A DNA stretch of 49,280 bases from Phycisphaerales bacterium (GCA_020345805.1 CP070772.1:1745773-1795052), one strand, 5' to 3'; numbered from the stretch's first letter, positions 33,687 through 42,876 are shown. Notes: generated by a model not told the origin, from the sequence alone. Numbers and translations: made by a program.

Positions 33687-33691
33687 AGGCC
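33668..33691. repeat. 8-bp-period tandem repeat over the PPK2 stop codon
   Basis: TGAAGACC (33668-33675), TGAAGACT (33676-33683) and TGAAGGCC (33684-33691): three units with two changes. The stop codon TGA of the PPK2 gene is the first three bases of the third unit. It has the same period and gene-edge position as the GAAACGTC arrays but a different unit. Confidence 0.75.
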
Positions 33692-33772
33692 TGGAATCTG
33701 TGGGCGATGTGTCAATCCGCGGATATCATCCGGCTTTCTTCAGACCGCGATTCCCCTGCGGAGCACACCGCC

Positions 33773-34981
33773 ATGGCCAAGAAGACGATTGAGCAGGTCG
33801 AGGTCGCCTCAAAACGCGTGCTTATGCGCGTGGACTTCAACGTCCCGCTCGATGACGCCGGCTACATCACCGACGACCGGCGCATCCGCATGGCCCTGCC
33901 GTCGATCACATCGGTGATCGAACGCGGCGGGAGACTCGTGCTGGTCAGCCATCTTGGCCGGCCCAAGGGCGAAGAGTATGAGCCTGCGTTCAGCCTTAAA
34001 CCCGCCGCCGACCGTCTCGCGGAACTCCTGCCGGGCGTGAAGGTCAGTTTCGTCGGGGAGGACTGCGTGGGGCAGGCGGCGTCCGAGGCCGTAAGTGCCC
34101 TCGGCGACGGCGAAGTCGTCGTGCTGGAGAATCTCAGGTTCCACAAGGCCGAGAAGAAAGGTGAGGCGGAATTCGCCGCCCGGCTCGCCGCCTTCGGCGA
34201 CATCTACTGCAACAACGCCTTCGGCACCGCCCACCGCAACGACGCTTCCATGCTGGCCGTCCCCCAGGCGATGGCGGGTAAGCCGCGGGTGGCCGGGCAT
34301 CTGCTCGAGACCGAATTGAAATACCTCTTCGAGGCAATCGAGCAGGCGAGAAAACCGTTCATGGCGGTTCTCGGCGGAGCCAAGGTCTCCGACAAGCTGG
34401 GGGCGATCCGCAACCTGACCGGCAAGGTCGATGCCATCCTGGTCGGCGGTGCGATGGCCTACACCTTCCTCAAGGCAAAGGGCGTGGAGGTCGGATCCAG
34501 TCTCGTGCAGGAGGACATGCTCCAGGAGGCGGAGGCCATGGCCAGGGACGCCGAGGGCGGCCCCACCCAGTTGCTGCTTCCGGTCGATCACGCCTGCGGC
34601 CGGGAAGTCTCCTCTACCACGCCGTTCGCGGAGTATGTGGGTGCGATCGCCGACGGCTGGATGGGGCTGGACATCGGTACACGAACCGCCGCCGCCTATG
34701 CCAACCTGATCGCCACCGCCCAGACGATCGTCTGGAACGGGCCGATGGGGGTTTTTGAAACCCCGCCGTTCGATGTCGGCACGCGGGTCGTGGCCGAGGC
34801 GATCGTGGAGGCGACCGGGCACGGGGCGGTGAGCATCATCGGCGGGGGTGACAGTGCCGCGGCGATCGAGGCCTTCGGCCTCAACGAGAGGGTATCCCAC
34901 GTCTCCACCGGGGGCGGGGCCAGCCTGGAGATGCTGGAAGGCGGGCACTTCGACAGCGTCGCGGTCCTCGATGAGCGGTGA
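33773..34981 (+). CDS. pgk: Phosphoglycerate kinase
   Basis: Glycolytic enzyme transferring phosphate between 1,3-bisphosphoglycerate and ADP. The 402 residues show [31 protein letters not shown]-like [33 protein letters not shown] and the nucleotide loop [14 protein letters not shown]. The ATG at 33773 begins MAKKTIEQ and agrees with the family N-terminus; GGAG lies 10 bases before. It sits alone 86 bases after the PPK2 gene. Two genes on is rpe, so some central carbon genes are grouped here. Confidence 0.97.
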   Translation: MAKKTIEQVEVASKRVLMRVDFNVPLDDAGYITDDRRIRMALPSITSVIERGGRLVLVSHLGRPKGEEYEPAFSLKPAADRLAELLPGVKVSFVGEDCVGQAASEAVSALGDGEVVVLENLRFHKAEKKGEAEFAARLAAFGDIYCNNAFGTAHRNDASMLAVPQAMAGKPRVAGHLLETELKYLFEAIEQARKPFMAVLGGAKVSDKLGAIRNLTGKVDAILVGGAMAYTFLKAKGVEVGSSLVQEDMLQEAEAMARDAEGGPTQLLLPVDHACGREVSSTTPFAEYVGAIADGWMGLDIGTRTAAAYANLIATAQTIVWNGPMGVFETPPFDVGTRVVAEAIVEATGHGAVSIIGGGDSAAAIEAFGLNERVSHVSTGGGASLEMLEGGHFDSVAVLDER

Positions 34982-35158
34982 TGATAGGGATTTGTTCAGG
35001 CGGGATTCTCACCTGCGACCGAATGATTGCGGCCAGTCGCGACGCGCAGACGGAACTTTCCCGTGGCTAAGATCGTCAGACAGGAATAGGCTGAAACACC
35101 ACGGGTCCATCCCGTGGCGGTCGTCATGAGCACCAACCCTTATCCCGGAGGCAGCGAA

Positions 35159-36211
35159 ATGCATCTGCGAATCTTGGTTTCCGTCCTCTTGTGCCTGGCG
35201 GTGGTCGGTACGGCCTACGGGCAGAGGCAGAATCGCCTGGGCGTGGGCGACACCGCGCCGGGCCTGGACATCGAGAAATGGCTCAACGGCAGTGAGGTGG
35301 CGATCCAGGAAGGCAAAGTCTATGTAATCGACTTCTGGGCCACCTGGTGCAAGCCGTGCCGAGCGACTATTCCTCACTTCAACGAGCTCCACGAGCAGTA
35401 TGGAGATGAGGGGCTGGTCATCATCGGGGTAAGTAAGGAAGAAAGTGCAACGGTCGAGCGATTCGTCCGCAAGCAGGGCAGCAAGATGTCCTACCTCGTG
35501 GCGATCGATCGCCGCGAATCCACCTGGCGGGCGTGGATGGACGCCGCGGGCCGCGACACCATTCCCACGGTCTTCGTCATCGATCGCAGCGGCAAGATCC
35601 AGTTTGTCGGCAATCCACATGAAGATCGTTTTGACCCCGTTCTGCGGACGGTTCTTGACGGCCGGTTCAACGCCGAACTCGCCCGGCAAGTGAGGCCGAT
35701 GGCGGATGCCGCGGCCAATGCCCGGAAAATGCGCAACTGGCGGATGTGCTTCAAGCTGCTCGACGACATCATCCAGACTGATCCGCACGTCTTTGCCTTC
35801 ACCACTCTGGAGAAGTTCGAGGTGATGATGGTGGATCAGAACGATGCCGGAGGTGCCTACGAGTACGCCCGGAAGCTGCTGGAAGACTACGCCGACGATC
35901 CCGGGCTGCTTGAGGGCCTGGCCCGCAAGATCGCCACCGATCCCAAGATCAAGGCCGAGCAGCGCGATCTGGAGATCGCCATGCAGGCCGCAAACCAGAT
36001 GGGCACCGCCTCCGGCAAGGAGAGTCCGAAGGTGTGTGCGGTGCAGGCCCTGATCCACTATCACGCCGGTCGCCTGGACGAAGCCATCAGCCTCCAGAAA
36101 AAGGCGTACTTCATGGCCCGGCCCAAGCAGAAGCCCGGCTTCAAGAGGGTTTTGCGGGACTACCAGGAAGCCGCCCAACGCGAGCAGATCAAGGCGGAAA
36201 CCGGCGGCTGA
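35159..36211 (+). CDS. Exported TlpA-like thioredoxin with helical C-domain
   Basis: A 350-residue exported protein. A signal peptide (about 1-21, ending in AYGQ) is followed by a TlpA/AhpC-type thioredoxin domain (about 25-160) with the active-site WATWCKPCRATIP (CxxC) and the cis-Pro loop DTIPTVFVID. Residues 170-350 are helical and TPR-like (CFKLLDDIIQTDP, ALIHYHAGRLDEAISLQKKAY). It is likely a periplasmic thiol-disulfide oxidoreductase coupled to a protein-binding scaffold; a role in cytochrome maturation cannot be shown. The ATG at 35159 has GGAGG 7 bases upstream; a longer frame from 35114 would place the signal peptide internally. Confidence 0.87.
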   Translation: MHLRILVSVLLCLAVVGTAYGQRQNRLGVGDTAPGLDIEKWLNGSEVAIQEGKVYVIDFWATWCKPCRATIPHFNELHEQYGDEGLVIIGVSKEESATVERFVRKQGSKMSYLVAIDRRESTWRAWMDAAGRDTIPTVFVIDRSGKIQFVGNPHEDRFDPVLRTVLDGRFNAELARQVRPMADAAANARKMRNWRMCFKLLDDIIQTDPHVFAFTTLEKFEVMMVDQNDAGGAYEYARKLLEDYADDPGLLEGLARKIATDPKIKAEQRDLEIAMQAANQMGTASGKESPKVCAVQALIHYHAGRLDEAISLQKKAYFMARPKQKPGFKRVLRDYQEAAQREQIKAETGG

Positions 36212-36319
36212 GCTGCCGCCGTCGCCCTCCGGCCCGACCACGAGTCAATGCACGGCGTCCATCCCGGGCGCCGTGCCCACTTTTGTCCCGCCGCCCGCTC
36301 CCCCCGCTATCCTGATGCA

Positions 36320-37054
36320 ATGTCCATGAACGATCTTCTGAAGAATCCTCCCCGTCTGCCCCTGATCGCTCCCTCGATTCTGTCGGCCGATTTCGCGGCC
36401 ATGGGCGCGGAGTGCCGGGCCGCTCTGGACGCGGGGGCCGACCTGCTTCACCTGGACGTGATGGACGGCCACTTCGTGCCCAACCTCACCATGGGCCCGG
36501 CCCTCTGCCGGAGCTTGCGCGAAGCGCTGCCGGAGGTCTTCCTCGACGTTCATCTGATGGTCACCGATCCGGCGGGTTTCGTCGGTCCGTTCGCCGAGGC
36601 CGGCGCGGATCTTTTCGTCTTTCATATCGAGGTGGAAAGTGAGCCGGAAGGGCTGGCCGAGAAGATTCACTCCGCGGGCATGGCCGCCGGGCTGGCCATC
36701 AACCCACCCACGGATGTCGAGGCGATTCTGCCTCATCTGGATCCCTTCGACCTGATCCTGCTCATGAGCGTCAACCCCGGATTTTCCGGGCAGCAGTTCA
36801 TCGGAGAAGTGCTGGACAAGGCCCGGCGGGTGAAGCCTCTGCTCCGCGCCGACCAGCGCCTTCAGATTGATGGTGGCGTGAACGGCCGGACGGCTCAGGG
36901 TTGCCGGGACGCCGGCTGCGACGTGCTGGTGGCGGCCTCGGCGGTCTTCAAATCACCGGATTACGCGGCGGCCATCGCCGAATTGCGCGGGGCGGCGGCC
37001 GGAGTGGCCTCCGCGAGGGAGCCGGGTCCCTCCCGCGGAGGAAGGAGCGGCTGA
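36320..37054 (+). CDS. rpe: Ribulose-phosphate 3-epimerase
   Basis: Converts ribulose 5-phosphate and xylulose 5-phosphate (pentose-phosphate pathway). In 244 residues the TIM barrel has IAPSILSADFAAMG, LLHLDVMDGHFVPNLTMGP, LDVHLMV, FHIEVE, LLMSVNPGFSGQQF and QIDGGVN; metal and catalytic residues are intact. The last about 20 residues (AAAGVASAREPG...) extend past the barrel. ATG at 36320 or 36326 both fit. The stop codon directly abuts the TTG start of the next gene, so the pair is translated as a unit. Confidence 0.95.
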   Translation: MSMNDLLKNPPRLPLIAPSILSADFAAMGAECRAALDAGADLLHLDVMDGHFVPNLTMGPALCRSLREALPEVFLDVHLMVTDPAGFVGPFAEAGADLFVFHIEVESEPEGLAEKIHSAGMAAGLAINPPTDVEAILPHLDPFDLILLMSVNPGFSGQQFIGEVLDKARRVKPLLRADQRLQIDGGVNGRTAQGCRDAGCDVLVAASAVFKSPDYAAAIAELRGAAAGVASAREPGPSRGGRSG

Positions 37055-37687
37055 TTGGCCAGAAGGCAGCAAAGGAACATCCAGTTATGCCTGATCCGCT
37101 GCGGTCAGACCACCTGGAGCGCCGAGCAGCGGCTGCACGGCGCGGTGGACCTGCCCCTCAGCCCTGAGGGCCGGGAAGCGGTGGCCAACGCGGCGGAGGG
37201 TGTCCGCACGAGCCGCATCGCCACCGTCTATCACCCGGATACCGAGGCGGCCGCGGAAACCGCCCGGGCCTTCGCCCGGACCGTGGGAGCCAAGAACCAC
37301 GCGGTTGCGGAGTTGATCGATCCCGATCTCGGGCTCCTGGAAGGGCTGGAAAAACAGGTCTTCGCCGAGCGCTTTCAGAAGCGCTTCCGACAGTGGGAAC
37401 TGGACCTGCTGCGACTGGCGCCGCCGGAGGGTGAGCCGGTCCTGGAGGCCCGGGCGAGGGTGTTCGCGGCCATCGCCCGGATCATCAGGCGCTCCCGCAG
37501 CGAGGAGGTGGCGGTCGTGCTTGGCTCCCTGACCCTGGGACTGCTGCGGTGCCGGCTCGCGGATCGGCCCGCGTCCGATGTCTGGGAACTGCTCCGAAAC
37601 CGGCCCGACGTGGAGCGCTACTGTCTCACGGCTGAGCAGGTGAAGGAGTTGGAGACCGAAGCAAGGGCGGAGGCGGTTACCGCCTGA
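37055..37687 (+). CDS. Histidine-phosphatase homologue without catalytic residues
   Basis: A 210-residue protein with the outline of the phosphoglycerate-mutase/histidine-phosphatase family. The nucleophile motif, normally LxRHGxT, reads LIRCGQTTW (Cys16 for His); the second arginine in the YSSPLxRAxxTA region is replaced (YHPDTEAAAETA); the second histidine, normally VSHG, reads VVLGS. LPLSPEGRE and LLEGL remain. Three of four catalytic residues are therefore gone, so it is almost certainly not a phosphatase and may be a binding or regulatory protein. The TTG start, directly after the rpe TGA, is backed by GGAG 7 bases upstream. accD follows 50 bases on. Confidence 0.75.
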   Translation: MARRQQRNIQLCLIRCGQTTWSAEQRLHGAVDLPLSPEGREAVANAAEGVRTSRIATVYHPDTEAAAETARAFARTVGAKNHAVAELIDPDLGLLEGLEKQVFAERFQKRFRQWELDLLRLAPPEGEPVLEARARVFAAIARIIRRSRSEEVAVVLGSLTLGLLRCRLADRPASDVWELLRNRPDVERYCLTAEQVKELETEARAEAVTA

Positions 37688-37737
37688 GCGGGAGGGGAGG
37701 GGGCACGTGCTTTACCCGCGGCCGGTTATCGGGGACG

Positions 37738-38619
37738 ATGACCGGCCGATCCAATCTGGACCGTGAGATGACCAGAACCAAGAGTCGAAGTTGGGCCGAG
37801 ACTCCCAAGCCGGGTGGCGCGGCCAAGAAGGCCGTGCCGGAGGGCTTGTGGCTGCGTTGCCCGGCCTGCGAGGCAATCCTCTTCCGCCGATCCGTGGAGA
37901 GCAACCTCTGGGTCTGCCCCGAGTGCCAGCACCATTTCCGCATCTCCGCCGACGAGCGGATCCGGCAACTCACCGACCCGGAGAGCTTCGAGCCCTTCAA
38001 CGAGGACATCGCCCCCACCGACCCTCTGAAATTCGTGGATCTGAAGCCGTACACCAAACGGCTGGTCGAGGCTCAGAAGAAGACCGGTCACAAGGAGGCG
38101 GTGATAACCGGTACCGGCTTCATCAAGGGGCGCAAGGCGGTTATCGCCGCGATGGACTTCAATTTCCTGGGCGGATCGATGGGTTCGGTGGTGGGCGAGA
38201 AGATTGCCCTGGCAACCGAGGTTGCCGCCGAGAACGACTGGCCACTCATCATCGTCTCCTCCTCCGGAGGGGCGCGGATGATGGAATCGGGCCTCTCGCT
38301 GATGCAGATGGCCAAAACCTCCGCCGCCCTGGCGAGATTCGACGACATGGGCGGCCTGTTCATCAGCGTGCTCACCGATCCCACCACCGGAGGCGTCAGC
38401 GCCAGCTTCGCCATGCTCGGCGACGTGATTCTCGCGGAGCCCAAGGCCCTGATCGGCTTCGCCGGTCCACGCGTGATCAAGCAGACCATCAAGCAGGATC
38501 TGCCCGAAGGTTTCCAGCGGGCCGAGTTCCTGCAGGACTGCGGATTCGTCGACCGGGTCGTGCCCCGCAGCGAGCTGCGCAGCGAGATCGGCAGCGTTAT
38601 CGACTATGCCGGCAAGTGA
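37738..38619 (+). CDS. accD: Acetyl-CoA carboxylase carboxyltransferase subunit beta
   Basis: Beta subunit of the carboxyltransferase that makes malonyl-CoA for fatty acid synthesis. Residues 41-63 form the zinc ribbon (RCPAC...VCPEC); the crotonase-like domain follows with DFNFLGGSMGSVVGEKI, IIVSSSGGARMMESGLSLMQMAK, LTDPTTGGVSASFAMLGD and GFAGPRVIKQTI. The 293 residues are the family length; an ATG at 37768 is an alternative start. The alpha subunit accA is not in the window. Its last codons overlap the first 14 bases of the lnt frame. Confidence 0.96.
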   Translation: MTGRSNLDREMTRTKSRSWAETPKPGGAAKKAVPEGLWLRCPACEAILFRRSVESNLWVCPECQHHFRISADERIRQLTDPESFEPFNEDIAPTDPLKFVDLKPYTKRLVEAQKKTGHKEAVITGTGFIKGRKAVIAAMDFNFLGGSMGSVVGEKIALATEVAAENDWPLIIVSSSGGARMMESGLSLMQMAKTSAALARFDDMGGLFISVLTDPTTGGVSASFAMLGDVILAEPKALIGFAGPRVIKQTIKQDLPEGFQRAEFLQDCGFVDRVVPRSELRSEIGSVIDYAGK

Positions 38620-40330
38620 CAGACACGATGGCGGTTCGCTTCCGGCCCGCAAGGCGCACCGCGCCGCCTCCGGGCATCCGATGTGGAAAACGGTCTGCCT
38701 GGCGCTGGCGCACGCCGTGCTGTTCGTCTGCGCGTTCCCGCCGATAGGCTTCGCACAACTGGCGCCCTTCGCCCTGGCTCCGCTGGCCTGGCTGGCGATC
38801 AACGCCCGATCGACACGCCGGGCACTGCCGGCCGTCTTTCTCACTCAACTGGCGATGTGGCTCTGGGTCAGCCGCTGGCTCATTGATATCAGCGTGCCTG
38901 GCTATCCGGTTCTGGCCGCCTACATGTCGGTGTACCCGTTGCTGTTCGCCTGGATCGTGCGCCGCGCGGCGGTGGGTCGGGTGACAGCGCTCTGGCCGAT
39001 GACCGCGGTCGTCCCGGTCTGCTGGGTGGCCATGGAGTTCCTTCGCGGTTCCGTGGTGGCGCACGGCTATCCGTGGTTCCTTCTCGCCCACCCCATGATC
39101 GAGATGCCCCCGCTGGTGCAGTCTGCGGATCTTGGAGGCGCCTACCTGGTATCGCTGCTGGTGGCGACGGTCTCCGGATTGCTGGTGGACCTTGGACGCA
39201 TGCGGGTCGGCCGGTTCGGGGCCCTGCCGCTGAGGATCTGCGGGATTGCCGTGGTGGCGGTCCACGCGGCGAATCTGGCCTACGGGCTCTGGCGGACCAA
39301 TCAGGACCACGCCTCCTCCTCCGGCCCGGCCATGCTCGTGATCCAGACCAACCTCCCCCAAAGCAACAAGATCAAGTGGGGCTTTGAGCAGCAGGTCGAG
39401 GACTGCAAGGTCTTCTTCGATCAGACCGTCGAGGCCGTCGAGTCCGAGCGGAGCGCCGGCCGCCAGCCGGACCTTGTCATCTGGCCCGAGACAATGTTGC
39501 CCGGCCTCGGTCTGGAGCCCGACTCCATCGCATACCTGGTGGCGAACGATCTCGTGCCGGGCGCGCTGTTTTCCGATTCGATTGCCGGGCTGGCCGAACA
39601 TCTCCAGACGCCGCTTCTCGCAGGCAGTCCGGCATTCCTCGGTCTGCGGGTTGAGGACGAGGAGTTCCGCTGGGACCACCAGTACAACTCGGCCTATCTG
39701 GTCACCGGCGATCCTCCCTATCAGCGCTATGACAAGATGTTCCTCACCCCGTTCGGCGAGACGATGCCCTACATCTCCGCCTGGCCCTGGCTGGAGCAGC
39801 GCCTCCTGGCCCTGGGGGCGGCGGGAATGTCATTCGACCTGGATTCCAATCCCGATCCGCACCTGATCGAGATTCCCTGGGAGGGCGGGCAGCTGACGAT
39901 TCCAACCCCCATCTGCTTCGAGGACACGGTTGCGGAGGTTTGCCGATCCATGATTCATCGCGACGGCGGCAAGCGCAGCGCGGTGTTTGTCAATCTCAGC
40001 AACGACGGATGGTTCGGATCCCATGACGCCGGTCGAGAGCAACATGCCCAGATTGCCCGTTTTCGCTGCATCGAGAACCGCGTGCCCATGATCCGCGCCG
40101 CCAACACCGGCCTGAGCGTGGCCATCGACTCCAATGGACGCGTGGTTGGCAGCGTCGGGCGGGGGCGGTACGGTGAGGGGCGCAAACCCGGTCATCTGGC
40201 AGCCTCGCTCCGGCTCGACCAACGGCGTACGCTCTACGGCCGCATCGGAGACTCCTGGGTGTGGATCTGTCCGGTCCTGACGGCGGTGATCCTCACGGCC
40301 ACGTTCACCACCACCAAAGCAAAGGGGTAG
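38606..40330 (+). CDS. lnt: Apolipoprotein N-acyltransferase
   Basis: Integral inner-membrane enzyme that adds the third acyl chain to lipoproteins. The N-terminal half has about six membrane segments (residues 28-230); the periplasmic nitrilase-like domain holds the Glu-Lys-Cys triad: WPETMLPG (Glu295), KMFLTPFGE (Lys377) and TPICFEDT (Cys437). SNDGWFG and RENRVPMIRAANTG-like FRCIENRVPMIRAANT follow, as expected. The ATG at 38606 overlaps accD by 14 bases; a second ATG at 38681 would give 549 residues and starts just before the first membrane segment. Neither has a clear ribosome site. The HEAT-repeat lipoprotein gene follows immediately. Confidence 0.94.
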   Translation: MPASDRHDGGSLPARKAHRAASGHPMWKTVCLALAHAVLFVCAFPPIGFAQLAPFALAPLAWLAINARSTRRALPAVFLTQLAMWLWVSRWLIDISVPGYPVLAAYMSVYPLLFAWIVRRAAVGRVTALWPMTAVVPVCWVAMEFLRGSVVAHGYPWFLLAHPMIEMPPLVQSADLGGAYLVSLLVATVSGLLVDLGRMRVGRFGALPLRICGIAVVAVHAANLAYGLWRTNQDHASSSGPAMLVIQTNLPQSNKIKWGFEQQVEDCKVFFDQTVEAVESERSAGRQPDLVIWPETMLPGLGLEPDSIAYLVANDLVPGALFSDSIAGLAEHLQTPLLAGSPAFLGLRVEDEEFRWDHQYNSAYLVTGDPPYQRYDKMFLTPFGETMPYISAWPWLEQRLLALGAAGMSFDLDSNPDPHLIEIPWEGGQLTIPTPICFEDTVAEVCRSMIHRDGGKRSAVFVNLSNDGWFGSHDAGREQHAQIARFRCIENRVPMIRAANTGLSVAIDSNGRVVGSVGRGRYGEGRKPGHLAASLRLDQRRTLYGRIGDSWVWICPVLTAVILTATFTTTKAKG

Positions 40331-40335
40331 GTTCG

Positions 40336-41418
40336 ATGAAAAGTCCAATGGCGGCGGGATGGATGGCCGCGGCAGTGCTTCTTCTGGCCGGCGGCTGCAC
40401 CAATCCAGAACAGGTGGACCGGTGGGGTACCAAGGAGCAGTCCTACTACGACCCGGCAATGCCCGAGGCTTCACTTAACCTCGCCGCACCGATCCGGCCG
40501 CAGGCCCCTCCGGCGGAGATTCGGGAGAACGCGATCTCGATTCTCCTCCAGGCCGTGGAGTCGAAGAACCCGCTGCTGCGGGCCAACGCCATCGAGGCGC
40601 TGACCCTCGCTCCGGAGCACCTGGAACCGGCGGTCCGGAAGGGCCTGGCGGACGAGAACCGCGGGGTGCGGTTCGTGGCGGCCATGAGTGTCGGAAGACA
40701 ACGGTTGATCTCCTCGGCCCACCTCCTCAAACCTCTGCTCGTTGATGAGTCCCGATCCGTGCGGGCGGCGGCGATCTTCGGCACGCACGCCTGCGGCCGG
40801 CCCGTGGATCTCAACCCCCTAGCCGCGATGCTCGGCAGCGCGGATCCCGAGGTGAAGGCCAACGCCGCAATGGCCCTGGGCGAATTGGGCAATCCCACGG
40901 CCATCCCCATGCTCCGGCAGGCGGTGGGGCAAAACACCTCGCAGATGACCCCCGCCAAGGCCAAGATGGTCGACCTTCAACTCGCCGAGGCGATGGTGAT
41001 GCTGGGCGCCGAGCAGCAGATCGAGCCGATTCGTGCGGCCCTGTTCAACCGGGCCGAGGAGGCGGAGTTATCGGTTCTGGCCTGCCAGATCTGCGGCCGG
41101 CTCAGGGACCGCCACGCGGTCCCCGACCTCAACAACATCCTCGCCTACGAGGGGCGGTTCAGACGGCCGGCGGAGCTTCGCATGGCCGCCATCGCCGCTT
41201 TGGCCCAGATCGATCCGTCCTGGGCGGTGACGGATGTTCCCATGGCCTACGCGTCCCACAAGCAGTACACGCTGAGAGCCCAGGCCGCCCTGACTCTGGG
41301 AACGCTGGCCGATCCCGTCTCTCTGCCCGTACTTGCCACAATGCTCTCGGACCCTCACCCCGTGGTCCAGGTATCGGCGGCGGGGGCGATCCTGAGGATC
41401 TGTTCCTCCCTCCCATAG
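40336..41418 (+). CDS. HEAT-repeat lipoprotein
   Basis: A 360-residue lipoprotein. The signal ends in a classic lipobox, LLLAGGC, with Cys21 lipidated. From about residue 55 to the end the chain is a solenoid of HEAT-like repeats (NPLLRANAIEAL; NRGVRFVAAMSVG; SRSVRAAAIFG; DPEVKANAAMALGELGN; HPVVQVSAAGAIL), a protein-protein interaction surface. It has no catalytic motif. The ATG at 40336 is preceded by AGGGGTAGG and begins just 6 bases after lnt, whose product would mature it. Likely periplasmic scaffold; partner unknown. Confidence 0.85.
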   Translation: MKSPMAAGWMAAAVLLLAGGCTNPEQVDRWGTKEQSYYDPAMPEASLNLAAPIRPQAPPAEIRENAISILLQAVESKNPLLRANAIEALTLAPEHLEPAVRKGLADENRGVRFVAAMSVGRQRLISSAHLLKPLLVDESRSVRAAAIFGTHACGRPVDLNPLAAMLGSADPEVKANAAMALGELGNPTAIPMLRQAVGQNTSQMTPAKAKMVDLQLAEAMVMLGAEQQIEPIRAALFNRAEEAELSVLACQICGRLRDRHAVPDLNNILAYEGRFRRPAELRMAAIAALAQIDPSWAVTDVPMAYASHKQYTLRAQAALTLGTLADPVSLPVLATMLSDPHPVVQVSAAGAILRICSSLP

Positions 41419-41445
41419 GCGGGTGAAAGGGAACCTTCGGCCTTA

Positions 41446-41474
41446 TTGACACGAATGTTGGCTCAGGGTAGAAA
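41446..41474 (+). promoter_or_regulatory. Promoter of the coiled-coil / mre region
   Basis: Perfect -35 TTGACA (41446-41451), a 17-base spacer, then TAGAAA (41469-41474, four of six bases of the -10 consensus). It lies 28 bases after the HEAT-lipoprotein stop and gives a leader of about 170 bases before the GTG at 41650. The leader has two short stems (CCGGC...GCCGG near 41505 and GGCGGC/GCCGCC near 41607). Confidence 0.6.
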
Positions 41475-41649
41475 GAGGGTCTATATTTGTTGGCTGCGGA
41501 GTGACCGGCAACGTCGCCGGAAACGCCCGCGGACAGGTGGCTTAGCGTTTCCTCAAGATCTGATCCGGAGCCCTGTCGGGATCGCAGAAGGAAGTTCGAT
41601 TCCCTTGGCGGCAAGCCGCCGCAAGGCCTGAAGACGCGAGGGTTTTATT

Positions 41650-42549
41650 GTGCATGTCCTGACCAAGATCTTCATCGTGCTGGTATCGCTCCTGGCGGTG
41701 CTTCTCGTGCCGCTGGTGGTGGTCTACGCTCAGAACGAAGACACCTTCAAGAGCAAGTACGCCGACGCAGTGGCGCAGAAGACCAGCGCACAGGGGATGG
41801 CCAAGGCGGCCATCGCCAGCCACGCCGCGGCCGAAGTGAGGCTTCAGGCCCAGATTGACGCCGCGGCCGCCGCCAACCGTGATCTGGCCGAGCAACTGGC
41901 GGCGAAGGTGGCTGAAATCCGACGCCTGGAGAGCGAGCTTGCAGCCGCCAAGGCCATGCAGGCCGAGATCCGCAAAGAGCTGGCCATCCTCGCCAGCGCA
42001 GGCAAGGCCAATCAGGAGCTCGCCGTCAGCCTGGTCGATGAGCTTCGCACCTTGCGGGACAGCGCCCTGCAGGGTGAGCGCCAGATCGTGGAGCTGGACG
42101 AGGCCAATCGCGAGCTCAGCGGTCAGCTCTCGGTGGCCGTCGCCGCCCGTCGCGCCTTGGAGGAGGAACTTCAGCAAGTACGGGACGAGAACGCCCAGGC
42201 CCTGAACACGATCGGGATTTACCACAACATTCACGGTCCGCTTTCCACCGACCGCATGGTGGCCACCGCCGAGGGCATCCGTCCCACGCAGGATCTGGAC
42301 GCCACGATCATCAGCGTCCGCCGAGGAGCCGACAACCAGGTGCTGGCGGAGATCGACGCCGGCTCTCGCGACGGCGTGAAAGTGGGATGGAAAATGACCA
42401 TCGGCAAGGGCGGCACGTTCATCGGGAACCTGCGGATCATCTCCGTGGACATCAACCGTTCCACCGGCATCGTGACCCTGGAGAACGAGCTGGAGCGAGG
42501 CCCCGTGGAGGTCGGCCAGCGGGTCATCGCCCGCAAGGGCCGCGATTGA
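41650..42549 (+). CDS. Membrane-anchored coiled-coil protein
   Basis: A 299-residue protein with an N-terminal membrane anchor or signal (KIFIVLVSLLAVLLVPLVVVYA, about 6-27), a long Ala/Glu/Leu-rich coiled coil (about 35-185) and a compact C-terminal domain (about 195-298; DATIISVRRGADNQVLAEIDAGSRDGVKVGW and TGIVTLENELERGPVEVGQRV) of beta-rich type. The C-domain resembles the beta-barrel style seen in MreC-like proteins, which is suggestive because mreBCD follow. No named family is recognised. The GTG start at 41650 is the only plausible one before the anchor. Confidence 0.65.
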   Translation: MHVLTKIFIVLVSLLAVLLVPLVVVYAQNEDTFKSKYADAVAQKTSAQGMAKAAIASHAAAEVRLQAQIDAAAAANRDLAEQLAAKVAEIRRLESELAAAKAMQAEIRKELAILASAGKANQELAVSLVDELRTLRDSALQGERQIVELDEANRELSGQLSVAVAARRALEEELQQVRDENAQALNTIGIYHNIHGPLSTDRMVATAEGIRPTQDLDATIISVRRGADNQVLAEIDAGSRDGVKVGWKMTIGKGGTFIGNLRIISVDINRSTGIVTLENELERGPVEVGQRVIARKGRD

Positions 42550-42598
42550 CCGTTGATGCCCGGTTAAGCCACCTTCACGGCTGGCAAGGAGAGGTTTA

Positions 42599-42781
42599 AT
42601 GACTCAGTTTAATGCTCCAGTGCGACGGGCCGGCGGCAGCCTCGACGTCTATGCCGGTCTGCTGTTCGCGGCCCTGCTCGCCTTGGCCGTGGGCGTCTTC
42701 GTGATGGTCACCACCAATATCGAGCACTCCGCCGAAGGCCCCAACAACCCCGGAGGCGTGCTGAAGCTGGTCCAGAACTAA
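42599..42781 (+). CDS. Small single-pass membrane protein, 60 residues
   Basis: A 60-residue protein with one hydrophobic segment (about 18-41, VYAGLLFAALLALAVGVFVMVTT) and short polar ends. AAGGAGAGG lies 4 bases before the ATG, a very strong site, which supports a real gene. It sits 49 bases after the coiled-coil gene and is followed by a strong terminator (42844-42876) before mreB, so it closes that transcript. Similar short proteins with this layout accompany the coiled-coil gene in related bacteria as far as I recall, but I cannot verify it. Confidence 0.65.
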   Translation: MTQFNAPVRRAGGSLDVYAGLLFAALLALAVGVFVMVTTNIEHSAEGPNNPGGVLKLVQN

Positions 42782-42843
42782 AACACCGCGGCCGCCGCCG
42801 GCCCTGACCCCGGCGACCGGACAACTCCCCAACACTTGCTTCC

Positions 42844-42876
42844 AGCGCCGACCCGTGCACGGTCGGCGCTGTTTTC
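42844..42876 (+). terminator. Strong terminator/attenuator before mreB
   Basis: A 10-bp perfect stem, AGCGCCGACC (42844-42853) and GGTCGGCGCT (42861-42870), a 7-base loop, then GTTTTCGT. It ends the transcript of the coiled-coil and small membrane genes, or attenuates reading into mreB. It also makes the long N-terminal extension of the mreB frame (from 42836) implausible. Confidence 0.8.

Noticed and set aside
41591..41606. GAAGTTCGATTCCC looks like the T-arm of a tRNA, in the leader upstream of the coiled-coil gene
   Set aside because: The bases flanking the TTCGATT loop do not pair as a 5-bp T stem, and no acceptor, D or anticodon arm can be folded around it.
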